Below are positions 1-5,638 of a DNA stretch of 8,209 nucleotides, piece by piece. The notes beneath the pieces were generated by a model. It had not been told where the DNA came from and ran no database searches. It saw only the letters and a program-made list of their open reading frames with translations. Both the position numbers and the translations under genes were made by a program. The stretch is from Actinomycetales bacterium (GTDB lineage: Bacteria; Actinomycetota; Actinomycetes; Actinomycetales; Cellulomonadaceae): the NCBI GenBank assembly GCA_012514545.1, contig JAAZAC010000067.1, positions 1 through 8,209 on the forward strand, written 5' to 3'. Every line of letters starts with the position of its first letter. The first letter of the stretch is position 1.

Positions 1-545
1 AGCGCCGCGGCCTCATGGAGCGCAAGGGCTTCCCGGAGTCCTACGACCGCCGGGCGCTGCTGCGCTTCCTCGCCGCGATCAAGGCCGGTCGCCCCGAGGT
101 CCGCGCGCCGGTGTACTCGCACCTGACGTACGACATCGTCCCGGGCGAGCACGTCGTCGTGCGCCAGCCCGACGTGCTCATCGTCGAGGGCCTCAACGTG
201 CTGCAGCCCGCGCGGCCGACGGCGGCCGGCGGCTCGAGCCTCGCGGTGAGCGACTTCTTCGACTTCTCGATCTACGTCGACGCGCGGACGGCCGACATCC
301 GGCAGTGGTACGTCGAGCGCTTCCTGTCCCTGCGCGAGACGGCGTTCGCCCAGCCCGAGTCGTACTTCCACCGGTTCGCCTCGCTGAGCGACAAGGAGGC
401 GGTGGCGACCGCCGAGCAGATCTGGGACAGGATCAACGCGCCCAACCTCGAGCAGAACATCCTGCCGACGCGCGGCCGCGCCACGCTCGTGCTCCGCAAG
501 GGGCCGGACCACGCGGTCGAGCGCGTCCGGCTGCGCAAGCTCTGA
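1..545 (+). CDS. coaA: Type I pantothenate kinase, C-terminal part (5' truncated by window)
   Basis: Catalyses ATP-dependent phosphorylation of pantothenate, the first step of coenzyme A synthesis, in the cytoplasm. The reading frame is open from base 3 (preceding residues RRGL, so the Met at base 15 is internal) and gives about 180 residues of a family usually near 310; the N-terminal P-loop lies outside the window. Visible family signatures are GFPESYD, then SHLTYDIVPGE and a VLIVEGLNVLQ strand, DFSIYVDA, a WYVERFLSLRETAF segment followed by SYFHRFA, and near the end NAPNLEQNILPTRGRA and LVLRKGPDH, closing with VRLRKL. This is the CoaA family of the P-loop kinase fold, not type II or III (CoaX). 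It converges on dedA with only 10 bp between stop codons. Other actinobacteria also place coaA near glmM, but here it points toward that block. Confidence 0.96.
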   Translation, partial: RRGLMERKGFPESYDRRALLRFLAAIKAGRPEVRAPVYSHLTYDIVPGEHVVVRQPDVLIVEGLNVLQPARPTAAGGSSLAVSDFFDFSIYVDARTADIRQWYVERFLSLRETAFAQPESYFHRFASLSDKEAVATAEQIWDRINAPNLEQNILPTRGRATLVLRKGPDHAVERVRLRKL

Positions 546-555
546 GCGCCGCCCG

Positions 556-1296
556 TCAGGCCGGCTCGGTGCCGGCGACCGCGGGCTCGGTCTCGGCGTC
601 GTCGGACTCGGCGTCGTCGGACTCGGCGTCGTCGGACTCGGCGTCGCGGGAGTCGGCGTCGTCGGTCACGACGCCGTCGCGTCGCCCCCGGCGCCGCCGC
701 CACCACTTGAGCACGGTGTCGACGACCAGGCCGATGATGAGGCCGCCCACGACGCCCACCGCCATCGCCAGGAGGGGGTGCTGCTCGCCGAGGAGCTGGC
801 CCGCGCCGATGCCGAGGAGCACCGAGTAGATGGACCAGCTGATCGCCGCGACCACGGCGAGCGCGCTGAACCGGAACCGCGGGTAGCGGACCGCCCCGGC
901 CGTCATGTTCACGGCCACCCGGCCCACCGGCACGTAGCGCGCGGCGATGATGAAGGACGCACCGCGCTCGTCGAGCGCCCGCTCCGCCCAGTGCAGCGCC
1001 GCCTGGGCGCGCGGCCCCTGCATGAACCTCAGCCGGCGGATGGGGATGTGCCGCCCGATCGAGTACGCGATCTGGTCGCCCGAGAACGCGCCCGCCGCCG
1101 CCACCGCGCCGAGGATCCAGAAGTCCGGGCTGTCGGTCGCCACGAACAGCGCCGCGAGCGCGATGATGACCGACTCGCTCGGGATGGGCGGGAAGAACCC
1201 GTCGATCGTCGCGAAGGCGTAGACGGCGAGGAACACCCAGGGCGTGCCGGCCAGGCCCTCCGCCCACAGGGCGATGGAGTCGAGGAGCTCGCTCAC
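556..1296 (-). CDS. DedA/VTT-family integral membrane protein with repetitive acidic tail
   Basis: 246 residues. The body (about 1-200) matches the DedA family: a re-entrant N-terminal segment with FFPPIPSES (residues 34-42), hydrophobic stretches near 43-53, 61-72, 113-120 and 144-165, GDQIAYSIGR (73-82), the ARYVPVGR arginine motif (119-126) followed by NMTAG, and a last membrane helix near 175-197. It ends in a very basic RRRRGRR stop-transfer patch, then an acidic tail (about 211-246) containing three DAESD repeats. Family members are proton-motive-force-linked membrane proteins, some of them undecaprenyl-phosphate or phospholipid translocases; the substrate here cannot be read. Start is GTG at 1296 with GGGAGG 4 nt upstream. 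It lies 97 bp after def on the same strand, probably as its own unit. The tail is presumably cytoplasmic by the positive-inside rule. Confidence 0.9.
   Translation of the reverse strand: MSELLDSIALWAEGLAGTPWVFLAVYAFATIDGFFPPIPSESVIIALAALFVATDSPDFWILGAVAAAGAFSGDQIAYSIGRHIPIRRLRFMQGPRAQAALHWAERALDERGASFIIAARYVPVGRVAVNMTAGAVRYPRFRFSALAVVAAISWSIYSVLLGIGAGQLLGEQHPLLAMAVGVVGGLIIGLVVDTVLKWWRRRRGRRDGVVTDDADSRDAESDDAESDDAESDDAETEPAVAGTEPA
560..576. terminator. Possible coaA terminator hairpin inside the end of dedA
   Basis: GCCGGC-N5-GCCGGC forms a 6-bp GC-only stem with a 5-nt loop, starting 14 nt after the coaA stop and lying within the last codons of the convergent dedA. There is no T-tract, as is usual for high-GC actinobacteria. 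Such a short GC hairpin could occur by chance in this composition. Confidence 0.3.
586..660. repeat. 15-bp in-frame tandem repeat in dedA
   Basis: Unit GTCGGACTCGGCGTC (+ strand) occurs as three perfect copies at 601-615, 616-630 and 631-645, flanked by diverged copies at 586-600 and 646-660. On the coding (minus) strand each perfect unit encodes the five-residue period DAESD. Identical codons in all three copies point to recent slippage duplication rather than old protein repeats. Because the unit is a multiple of three, copy-number change alters tail length without a frameshift. Confidence 0.9.
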
Positions 1297-1334
1297 GTGC
1301 CCTCCCGGGCGGCCGGCGTCGTCGAACGGTGCCC

Positions 1335-1340
1335 ACGGTA
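1335..1340 (-). promoter_or_regulatory. Possible dedA -10 element
   Basis: The minus strand carries TACCGT (TAnnnT type) 38 nt upstream of the dedA GTG, in the def-dedA gap. No convincing -35 hexamer is present 16-19 nt further upstream. It is supported mainly by the preceding def terminator candidate, which would require dedA to have its own promoter. Confidence 0.3.
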
Positions 1341-1366
1341 GGACACGGCGCGGCCCGGCGGCATGG

Positions 1367-1389
1367 GGGGTCGCCCGGAGCCGGACCCC
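1367..1389 (-). terminator. Candidate def terminator hairpin
   Basis: On the minus strand GGGGTC-N11-GACCCC begins 4 nt after the def stop codon. The stem is 6 bp and GC-rich with a large loop and no T-tract. Its position right after the stop favours a terminator for glmM-def, but the stability is modest. Confidence 0.4.
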
Positions 1390-1393
1390 GACG

Positions 1394-2059
1394 TCACCCG
1401 GAGACGTCCACGCGCCGGCCCGAGGTCGGCGCCCCCGGGAGGTCGAAGCCGAGCACCGTGGCGGCGCGCTCGGGCGTCGGGTCGTACACCCACGCGGCCG
1501 CGAACCGGTCCGAGGCGAGCGAGCGCATCTCGGCCACGTCGACGTAGAGCCGCCCGGCGAGGTGGTCCGTCTCGTGCTGCACGATCCGCGCGGGCCAGCC
1601 CGTGAGGACCTCGTCGATCGCGGCCCCGCGCTCGTCGCTGCCGGTGAGCCGCACCGTGCGCCAGCGGGCGGTCACGGCCTGCCAGCCGACGACGGACAGG
1701 CAGCCCTCGTAGAACGCGACCCGCTCGTCCCCGACGGGCTCGTACGCCGGGTTGACGAGCACCCGGAACGGCACGGGTGGGCGCTCGCGCACGCGGGCGG
1801 TCTCCTCGTCGGGCGGGCCGGGGTCCTCGACGACGGCGATGGCCACGCCGAGCCCGATCTGCGGGGCCGCGAGCCCGACGCCGGGGGCCTCGCGCATCGT
1901 GGTGCGCATCCCGGCGATCAGGGCGGCGAACGCGTCGTCGCCCAGCTCGCCGTCGTACCGGGCGGCGGTCGCGCGCAGCACGGGGTGACCGGCCTGGACG
2001 ATGGGCCACGGCGCGGGCCGCGCCAGGAGCCGCTCGACCTCCTCGGCGAGGGCCGTCAC
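1394..2059 (-). CDS. def: Peptide deformylase
   Basis: Removes the N-formyl group from nascent polypeptides at the ribosome exit, using a bound metal (usually Fe2+). All three family motifs are intact in this 221-residue protein: GVGLAAPQIG (60-69), EGCLSV (118-123, metal ligand Cys120) and QHETDH (161-166, ligands His162 and His166, catalytic Glu163). Length is slightly above the usual 170-200 because of an about 20-residue N-terminal lead and a C-terminal extension after residue 185. The start is GTG at 2059: it overlaps the glmM stop as GTGA, and AAGGAG lies 11 nt upstream inside glmM. Translational coupling to glmM is therefore likely. No upstream in-frame start is better: the longer open frame to 3007 is an antisense-like shadow of glmM coding sequence. 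The neighbour rpsI/rplM block fits a translation-related expression context. Confidence 0.96.
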   Translation of the reverse strand: MTALAEEVERLLARPAPWPIVQAGHPVLRATAARYDGELGDDAFAALIAGMRTTMREAPGVGLAAPQIGLGVAIAVVEDPGPPDEETARVRERPPVPFRVLVNPAYEPVGDERVAFYEGCLSVVGWQAVTARWRTVRLTGSDERGAAIDEVLTGWPARIVQHETDHLAGRLYVDVAEMRSLASDRFAAAWVYDPTPERAATVLGFDLPGAPTSGRRVDVSG

Positions 2060-3420
2060 AGGGCCAGCCGCTCCTTGACGACCGCGGCGAGCTCGTTCGC
2101 CACCTGCTCCGCGACGGCCTGCTCGCGGGCCTCGACCATGACCCGCACGACCGGCTCGGTGCCGGACGGACGCAGCAGCACGCGGCCGTCCTGGCCGAGC
2201 CGCGCCTCGGCGGCGGCCACGGCGTCGCGCACCCCGGGGTCGTCCTGGGCGCGCGCCCGGTCGACCCCACCGACGTTGACGAGCACCTGCGGCAGGCGCG
2301 GGATGGACGCGGCGAGGTCGGCGAGGCTCGCGCCGGTCTCCGCGACGCGGGCGGCGAGCTGCAGCGCCGTGAGGACGCCGTCGCCCGTCGTGGCGTGCCG
2401 GGCGATGACGAGGTGCCCGGACTGCTCGCCGCCGAGGTCGTAGCCGCCGCTGCGCATCGCCTCGAGGACGTAGCGGTCGCCGACGGCGGTCTGCACGGTG
2501 GTGATGCCGACCTCCGCCATCGCGAGCGTGAGGCCGAGGTTGCTCATGACCGTGGTGACGAGCGTGTCGTGGGCGAGCCGGCCGCGCTCCCGCAGCGCGA
2601 CGGCGAGGATGCCCATGATCTGGTCGCCGTCGACGAGCGCGCCCGTGTGGTCCACGGCGAGGCAGCGGTCGGCGTCGCCGTCGAACGCCACGCCGAGGTC
2701 CGCGCCCGAGGCGACCACGGCCGCGCGGAGCGGCTCCATGTACGTGCTGCCGCACTTCTCGTTGATGTTGCGGCCGTCGGGCGAGGCGTTGATGACGACG
2801 ACGTCGGCGCCCGCCGCCCGCAGCGTCGCGGGCCCGGCCTCGCTCGCCGCGCCGTTCGCGCAGTCGACGGCGATGCGCAGGCCGGACAGGCCATTCTCGG
2901 CGACCGACTCGGGCAGGGTGTCGACGAGGTGGCTGATGTACAGCTCCTCGGTGATGCCGGGCTCGACGTTGATGCGGCCGACGTCGGCGCCGATCGGGCG
3001 GTCCCACGGCTCGCCCATGCGCTGCTCGATGGCGTCCTCGACGTCGTCGGGCAGCTTGTGCCCGCCGCGGGCGAAGAACTTGATCCCGTTGTCCGGCATC
3101 GGGTTGTGCGACGCCGAGAGCATGACCCCGAGGTCCACGCCCAGGGCCGCGGTGAGGTAGGCGACGCCCGGCGTCGGCAGCACGCCGACGTCGACGACGT
3201 CCACGCCCGCGCTGGCGAGGCCGGCGACGACGGCGGCGGCGAGGAACTCACCGGACGCCCGCGGGTCGCGCCCGACGACGGCGCGCGGCCGGTGCCCCTC
3301 GAACGCCCCGGAGGCCGCGAGCACGTGGGCGGCGGCGACGGACACGTCGAGCGCCAGCTCCGCGGTCACCTCCCGGTTGGCCACGCCACGCACGCCGTCG
3401 GTGCCGAACAACCGCCCCAT
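2056..3420 (-). CDS. glmM: Phosphoglucosamine mutase
   Basis: Interconverts glucosamine-6-phosphate and glucosamine-1-phosphate, the step before GlmU in UDP-GlcNAc and so peptidoglycan synthesis (cytoplasmic, Mg2+-dependent alpha-D-phosphohexomutase family). The 454-residue length is typical. The N-terminus MGRLFGTDGVRG is the family signature. Catalytic phosphoserine is Ser104 in SASHNP; the metal loop is DGDADR (247-252); the sugar-specificity loop is GEQSGH (331-336), the GlmM rather than PGM/PMM form; the phosphate loop is RPSGTEP (417-423). The ATG at 3420 is chosen because AGGAGG sits 6 nt upstream and homology begins there; an in-frame ATG at 3468 adds 16 unconserved residues. It lies 121 bp after rpsI beyond a strong terminator hairpin, so it may have its own promoter or depend on read-through. 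It overlaps def by 4 bp. Confidence 0.98.
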   Translation of the reverse strand: MGRLFGTDGVRGVANREVTAELALDVSVAAAHVLAASGAFEGHRPRAVVGRDPRASGEFLAAAVVAGLASAGVDVVDVGVLPTPGVAYLTAALGVDLGVMLSASHNPMPDNGIKFFARGGHKLPDDVEDAIEQRMGEPWDRPIGADVGRINVEPGITEELYISHLVDTLPESVAENGLSGLRIAVDCANGAASEAGPATLRAAGADVVVINASPDGRNINEKCGSTYMEPLRAAVVASGADLGVAFDGDADRCLAVDHTGALVDGDQIMGILAVALRERGRLAHDTLVTTVMSNLGLTLAMAEVGITTVQTAVGDRYVLEAMRSGGYDLGGEQSGHLVIARHATTGDGVLTALQLAARVAETGASLADLAASIPRLPQVLVNVGGVDRARAQDDPGVRDAVAAAEARLGQDGRVLLRPSGTEPVVRVMVEAREQAVAEQVANELAAVVKERLAL

Positions 3421-3426
3421 CCGGAA

Positions 3427-3432
3427 CCTCCT
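3427..3432 (-). promoter_or_regulatory. Strong glmM ribosome binding site
   Basis: AGGAGG on the minus strand, 6 nt before the ATG at 3420. It is the best Shine-Dalgarno match in the window and decides the glmM start against the upstream in-frame ATG at 3468. Confidence 0.85.
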
Positions 3433-3501
3433 CGTCCAGCCCGACTGTGCCACGGGTCGGGCACCCACGTCGTCCTCCGGGCGGGGGGCCCGGGAAGGCC
3501 G

Positions 3502-3529
3502 ACGGCCCCGACGTTCCCGTCGGGGCCGT
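3502..3529 (-). terminator. rpsI terminator: 12-bp perfect stem, GNRA loop
   Basis: Twelve-base arms (3502-3513 and 3518-3529) are perfect reverse complements around a 4-nt loop. In the rplM-rpsI transcript the loop reads GGAA, a GNRA tetraloop. The stem starts 12 nt after the rpsI stop codon. No long T-tract follows (the trailer reads CGGCCTTCCC), which is common in actinobacteria. It could end the ribosomal transcript, allow partial read-through into glmM, or stabilise the 3' end of processed rplM-rpsI mRNA. Confidence 0.85.
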
Positions 3530-3541
3530 GGCGCGCCCGGA

Positions 3542-4027
3542 TCAGCGCTTGGAGTACTGCGGCGCCTTGCGCGCCTTCTTCAGGCCGGCCTTCTTGCGCT
3601 CGACGACGCGGGCGTCGCGCGTGAGGTAGCCGGCCTTCTTCAGCGCCGGACGGTTGTGCTCGGCGTCGATGGCGTTGAGCGCGCGGGCGATGCCCAGGCG
3701 CAGCGCGCCGGCCTGGCCGGAGACGCCGCCGCCGGTGATGCGCGCGATGACGTCGAAGCGGCCCTCGACGTCGACGAGCTTGAGGGGCGAGCCGACGAGC
3801 TGCTGGTGCACCTTGTTCGGGAAGTAGTCCTCGAGGGTGCGGCCGTTGATCCGCCACTGGCCGGTGCCGGGAACGAGGCGCACCCGCGCCACCGCCTCCT
3901 TGCGGCGCCCGAGCGCCTGCCCGGGAGCCGTGAGGCTCTGGCCCCGCCCGCCGGGCGTCGGGGTCTCGGAGGTGTAGCTGCTGGGCGTCTCGCCCTCGTA
4001 CTCGGTGTCGACCGTGGTCTCGGCCAC
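3542..4027 (-). CDS. rpsI: 30S ribosomal protein S9
   Basis: Small-subunit head protein whose C-terminal tail reaches the P-site tRNA. The 161-residue product has an acidic, Ser/Thr-rich N-terminal extension (about residues 1-36), as seen in actinobacterial S9, then the conserved core: GRRKEAVARVRLVPG (40-54), INGR and DYFP (60-70), GGGVSGQAGALRLGIARAL (99-117), RPALKKAGYLTRDAR (126-140), ERKKAGLKKARKAPQYSKR with the invariant basic tail ending KR. The start is GTG at 4027 with GAGG 8 nt upstream. It follows rplM by 35 bp, the near-universal L13-S9 operon, and is closed by a 12-bp hairpin. The dense Lys/Arg tail and full length argue for an intact functional gene. Confidence 0.98.
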   Translation of the reverse strand: MAETTVDTEYEGETPSSYTSETPTPGGRGQSLTAPGQALGRRKEAVARVRLVPGTGQWRINGRTLEDYFPNKVHQQLVGSPLKLVDVEGRFDVIARITGGGVSGQAGALRLGIARALNAIDAEHNRPALKKAGYLTRDARVVERKKAGLKKARKAPQYSKR

Positions 4028-4062
4028 TGCGGTGTCCTCGCGTCCTGTGGTGGTCAGGGCCC

Positions 4063-4506
4063 TTACTGGGCGACCTGGGTGATGTCGAAGGGCTGGGGCT
4101 TCTGCGCCGCGTGCGGGTGCTCCGGGCCGGCGTAGACCTTGAGCTTGCGCAGCTGCGCGCGGCCGAGCGACGTCTTCGGCAGCATCCCGCGCACGGCCTT
4201 CTCGATGACGCGCTCGGGGCGCTTGGCGAGCAGGTCGCCGTAGGGCACGGCGCGGAGGCCGCCCGGGTAGCCGGAGTGCCGGTACGCGAGCTTGCCGTCG
4301 CGCTTGTTGCCGGTGAGCGCGACCTTGTCGGCGTTCACGACGATGACGAAGTCGCCCGTGTCGACGTGCGGGGCGTACGTCGCCTTGTGCTTGCCACGCA
4401 GGAGGGTGGCCGCCTGCGTGGCGAGCCGGCCCAGCACGACGTCGGTGGCGTCGATCACGTGCCAGGTCCGCTCGACGTCGCCGGGCTTCGGGGTGTACGT
4501 GCGCAC
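4063..4506 (-). CDS. rplM: 50S ribosomal protein L13
   Basis: Early-assembly large-subunit protein binding 23S rRNA. The 147-residue length is that of actinobacterial L13. It starts MRTYTPKPGD, followed by WHVIDATDVVLGRLAT (15-30), LRGKHK and YAPHVDTGDFVIVVNA (44-59), the KVALTGNK strand (61-68), YRHSGYPGG (75-83), the RPERVIEKAVRGMLPK segment (96-111), and LKVYAGPEHPHAAQKP. The GTG at 4506 is chosen from this alignment and AGAGG 8 nt upstream; an in-frame ATG at 4671 would add 55 residues unlike L13. It is the only gene here with a TAA stop, in keeping with high expression. It is read from its own promoter at the end of lysG through a long structured leader. Confidence 0.98.
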   Translation of the reverse strand: MRTYTPKPGDVERTWHVIDATDVVLGRLATQAATLLRGKHKATYAPHVDTGDFVIVVNADKVALTGNKRDGKLAYRHSGYPGGLRAVPYGDLLAKRPERVIEKAVRGMLPKTSLGRAQLRKLKVYAGPEHPHAAQKPQPFDITQVAQ

Positions 4507-4646
4507 GGTCGTAGCCTCTGTCTCGCGTTGCTGATGGGTCCCGGCTCCCCCGGCTCGGGGGTCGGGCGTGTCGTGCGGCGGTCCACAGCGCCGGTCCGGA
4601 GCGGGCCGGACCCGCTTCCACGGGCGCGCCGAAGTCGCACGACGAC
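4507..4646 (-). promoter_or_regulatory. Structured 5' leader of rplM-rpsI (candidate autoregulatory RNA)
   Basis: From the inferred start near 4646 to the rplM GTG there are about 140 nt. They contain an 8-bp long-range inverted repeat (GTCGTGCG at 4570-4577 with CGCACGAC at 4636-4643, + strand) enclosing a perfect hairpin of 7-bp arms and 6-nt loop (4593-4612). Nearer the gene is a CCCCC/GGGGG hairpin (4547-4561). The transcript's 5' end can also fold locally as GTCG-N5-CGAC, competing with the long-range stem. L13 is known to regulate its operon in other bacteria; no match to a named leader family is claimed. Confidence 0.5.
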
Positions 4647-4651
4647 ATGCC

Positions 4652-4681
4652 AGGGTACCTGTGCCCGGCACAGGGGGTCAA
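4652..4681 (-). promoter_or_regulatory. rplM-rpsI promoter with palindromic spacer
   Basis: On the minus strand TTGACC (4681-4676, five of six bases of TTGACA) is followed by an 18-bp spacer and TACCCT (4657-4652, TAnnnT). This is the only place in the window with both hexamers good. The -35 contains the lysG stop codon TGA. The spacer holds a perfect inverted repeat at 4658-4674, described separately. Confidence 0.7.
4658..4674. repeat. Perfect 8-bp inverted repeat in rplM promoter spacer
   Basis: CCTGTGCC-C-GGCACAGG: perfect 8-bp arms around one central base. It begins 3 nt after the lysG stop, so it might serve as the lysG terminator, as an operator for a dimeric regulator of rplM, or both. 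A 1-nt loop is sterically poor for an RNA hairpin (the inner pairs must open), which slightly favours the DNA-operator reading. Confidence 0.75.
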
Positions 4682-5559
4682 AACGCTGGCGGGCGCAGGT
4701 GGGCGCGTGCGGCGCGGGTCACCCGGGCCGTCAGGTCGACGAGGACGGGCGCGTCGATCGCCCAGTGCTGCCAGTACAGCGGGACGTCGAGCCCGGCGTC
4801 GTCGAGGGCGACGAGCGCGCCCTCCGCGAGGGGCTCCGCCGCGGCCGGCTCGGGGACCATCCCCCAGCCCAGGCCCGCCCGGACGAGCTCCACGAACGCC
4901 GACGACGAGGGCACGTAGTGCACGGGCGGCGCCGGCGTCCGGCCGAGGACGCGGCGGGCGAACCGCTCCTGCAGCGCGTCCTTGCGGTTGAACGTGAGGG
5001 TGGGCGCCTCGCGCAGCCCCGCCAGGCCGTCGGCGAACCACCGGGCGTGGAAGTCGGGGGCGGCGACGGCGACGTAGCGCATGGCGCCGAGGGGCCGCAC
5101 CCGGCAGCCCTGGACGGCCCGCGCGTCGGCCGTGACGGCCGCCATGACGACGCCGTCGCGCAGCATCCGGGCGGAGTGGTCCTGGTCCTCGCGGTGCAGC
5201 TCGACGAGGACGTGCTCGGGGAGGCCGACGAGGGCCTCCGGGAACCAGGTGGACAGCGAGTCGGCGTTGACGGCGACCGGCACCCGCTCCGGCGCCCCCG
5301 CGCCCGTGAGCGCGCGCACCGCCTCCGCCTGGAGGGTCCGGATCTGGCCGGCGAGGCGGACGAGGGCGGCGCCCGCCGGCGTCGGGCGGCAGGGGCGGCT
5401 GCGCAGGACGAGGACCTGGCCGGCGCGCTGCTCGAGGGCCTTGATGCGCTGGCTCACCGCCGACGGCGTGACGTGCAGCCGGCGGGCGGCCGCCTCGAAG
5501 CTGCCCTCGTCCACGACGGCGGCGAGCGCCTCGAGCCGGCCGGGGTCGAGCGTGGTCAC
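4678..5559 (-). CDS. lysG: LysR-type regulator of basic amino acid export (LysG/ArgP family)
   Basis: 293 residues, the usual LTTR length. The N-terminal winged helix-turn-helix is clear: LAAVVDEGSFEAAARRLHVTPSAVSQRI (12-39 overall), LEQRAGQVLVLR, and CRPTPAGAAL (57-66), an ArgP/LysG-specific version of the wing region. The effector domain starts near 91 with VAVNADSLSTWF (95-106), REDQDHS (123-129), and later FNRKDALQERF (190-200) and VPLYWQHW (259-266), all typical of this subfamily. Known members sense lysine, arginine or histidine and activate the divergent exporter gene, as is expected here. Start is GTG at 5559 with no Shine-Dalgarno; TAGCCT ends 7 nt upstream, suggesting a leaderless mRNA. 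It is divergent from lysE by 85 bp and its end forms part of the rplM promoter. Annotated as IciA in older databases. Confidence 0.93.
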   Translation of the reverse strand: MTTLDPGRLEALAAVVDEGSFEAAARRLHVTPSAVSQRIKALEQRAGQVLVLRSRPCRPTPAGAALVRLAGQIRTLQAEAVRALTGAGAPERVPVAVNADSLSTWFPEALVGLPEHVLVELHREDQDHSARMLRDGVVMAAVTADARAVQGCRVRPLGAMRYVAVAAPDFHARWFADGLAGLREAPTLTFNRKDALQERFARRVLGRTPAPPVHYVPSSSAFVELVRAGLGWGMVPEPAAAEPLAEGALVALDDAGLDVPLYWQHWAIDAPVLVDLTARVTRAARAHLRPPAF

Positions 5560-5564
5560 GTGAC

Positions 5565-5583
5565 CCAGGCTACCTGAGCCTGG
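5565..5583. promoter_or_regulatory. Dyad 1 in lysG-lysE control region (candidate LysG site)
   Basis: CCAGGCT-ACCTG-AGCCTGG: perfect 7-bp arms. The centre is about 71 bp upstream of the inferred lysE start of transcription, where LysR-type regulators usually hold their recognition site. The left arm overlaps the lysG -10, so occupancy would also repress lysG. It does not fit the canonical T-N11-A rule at its axis, so the assignment is by position and symmetry only. Confidence 0.55.
5567..5572 (-). promoter_or_regulatory. lysG -10 element, leaderless arrangement
   Basis: TAGCCT on the minus strand lies 7 nt before the lysG GTG, so transcription would start at or next to the start codon. No ribosome binding site is present. 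The hexamer overlaps dyad 1, consistent with negative autoregulation. No clear -35 is seen. Confidence 0.5.
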
Positions 5584-5592
5584 CTCATGGTC

Positions 5593-5618
5593 GTGAAGGA
5601 AGATGAACTGGCCTTCAC
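5593..5618. promoter_or_regulatory. Dyad 2 upstream of lysE (candidate activation site)
   Basis: GTGAAGG at 5593-5599 and CCTTCAC at 5612-5618 are perfect 7-bp inverted arms 12 nt apart. The centre is near -40 relative to the inferred lysE start and about 31 bp (three helical turns) from the centre of dyad 1. That spacing suits a LysR-type tetramer contacting recognition and activation sites on one face of DNA. The arms differ in sequence from dyad 1, which weakens the case. Confidence 0.45.
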
Positions 5619-5632
5619 CGCGCCGCCGGCCC

Positions 5633-5638
5633 TAGCCT
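5633..5638 (+). promoter_or_regulatory. lysE -10 element, leaderless arrangement
   Basis: TAGCCT lies 6 nt before the lysE GTG at 5645, with no Shine-Dalgarno between. The -35 region is poor, as expected for an activator-dependent promoter. The stretch CCTAGCCTCGCCGC matches the one before the sugar kinase gene at 7732-7745 in 13 of 14 bases. Confidence 0.6.

Noticed and set aside
586..660. CRISPR-like or intergenic direct repeat array
   Set aside because: Units are 15 bp with no spacers and lie in frame inside dedA; it is a coding tandem repeat.
1394..3007. A 537-codon open frame on the minus strand reading through most of glmM into def
   Set aside because: Only its C-terminal 221 codons are real (def). 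The upstream part is an Arg/Pro-rich shadow frame of glmM, which is itself fully conserved in another frame.
3421..3468. glmM start at ATG 3468
   Set aside because: Adds 16 residues before the invariant MGRLFGTDGVRG and would bury the AGGAGG at 3427-3432, which is correctly placed for ATG 3420.
3421..3500. A glmM promoter using CACAGT as -10
   Set aside because: It lacks the first T of TAnnnT and has no recognisable -35 at 16-19 nt; not better than chance.
1777..3624. Long + strand open frames opposite def, glmM, rplM, lysG and truA (for example 1777-3624 and 4111-5577)
   Set aside because: They are low-complexity Arg/Ala/Gly-rich translations created by GC-rich third positions on the other strand; no recognisable domain, while the opposite strand holds clear families.
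4507..4671. In-frame N-terminal extension of rplM from ATG 4671, and a frame from ATG 4648 as an upstream ORF
   Set aside because: L13 homology begins at MRTYTP (4506) with a ribosome binding site. The extension has no L13 character, and the 4648 frame runs out of frame through rplM without stopping.
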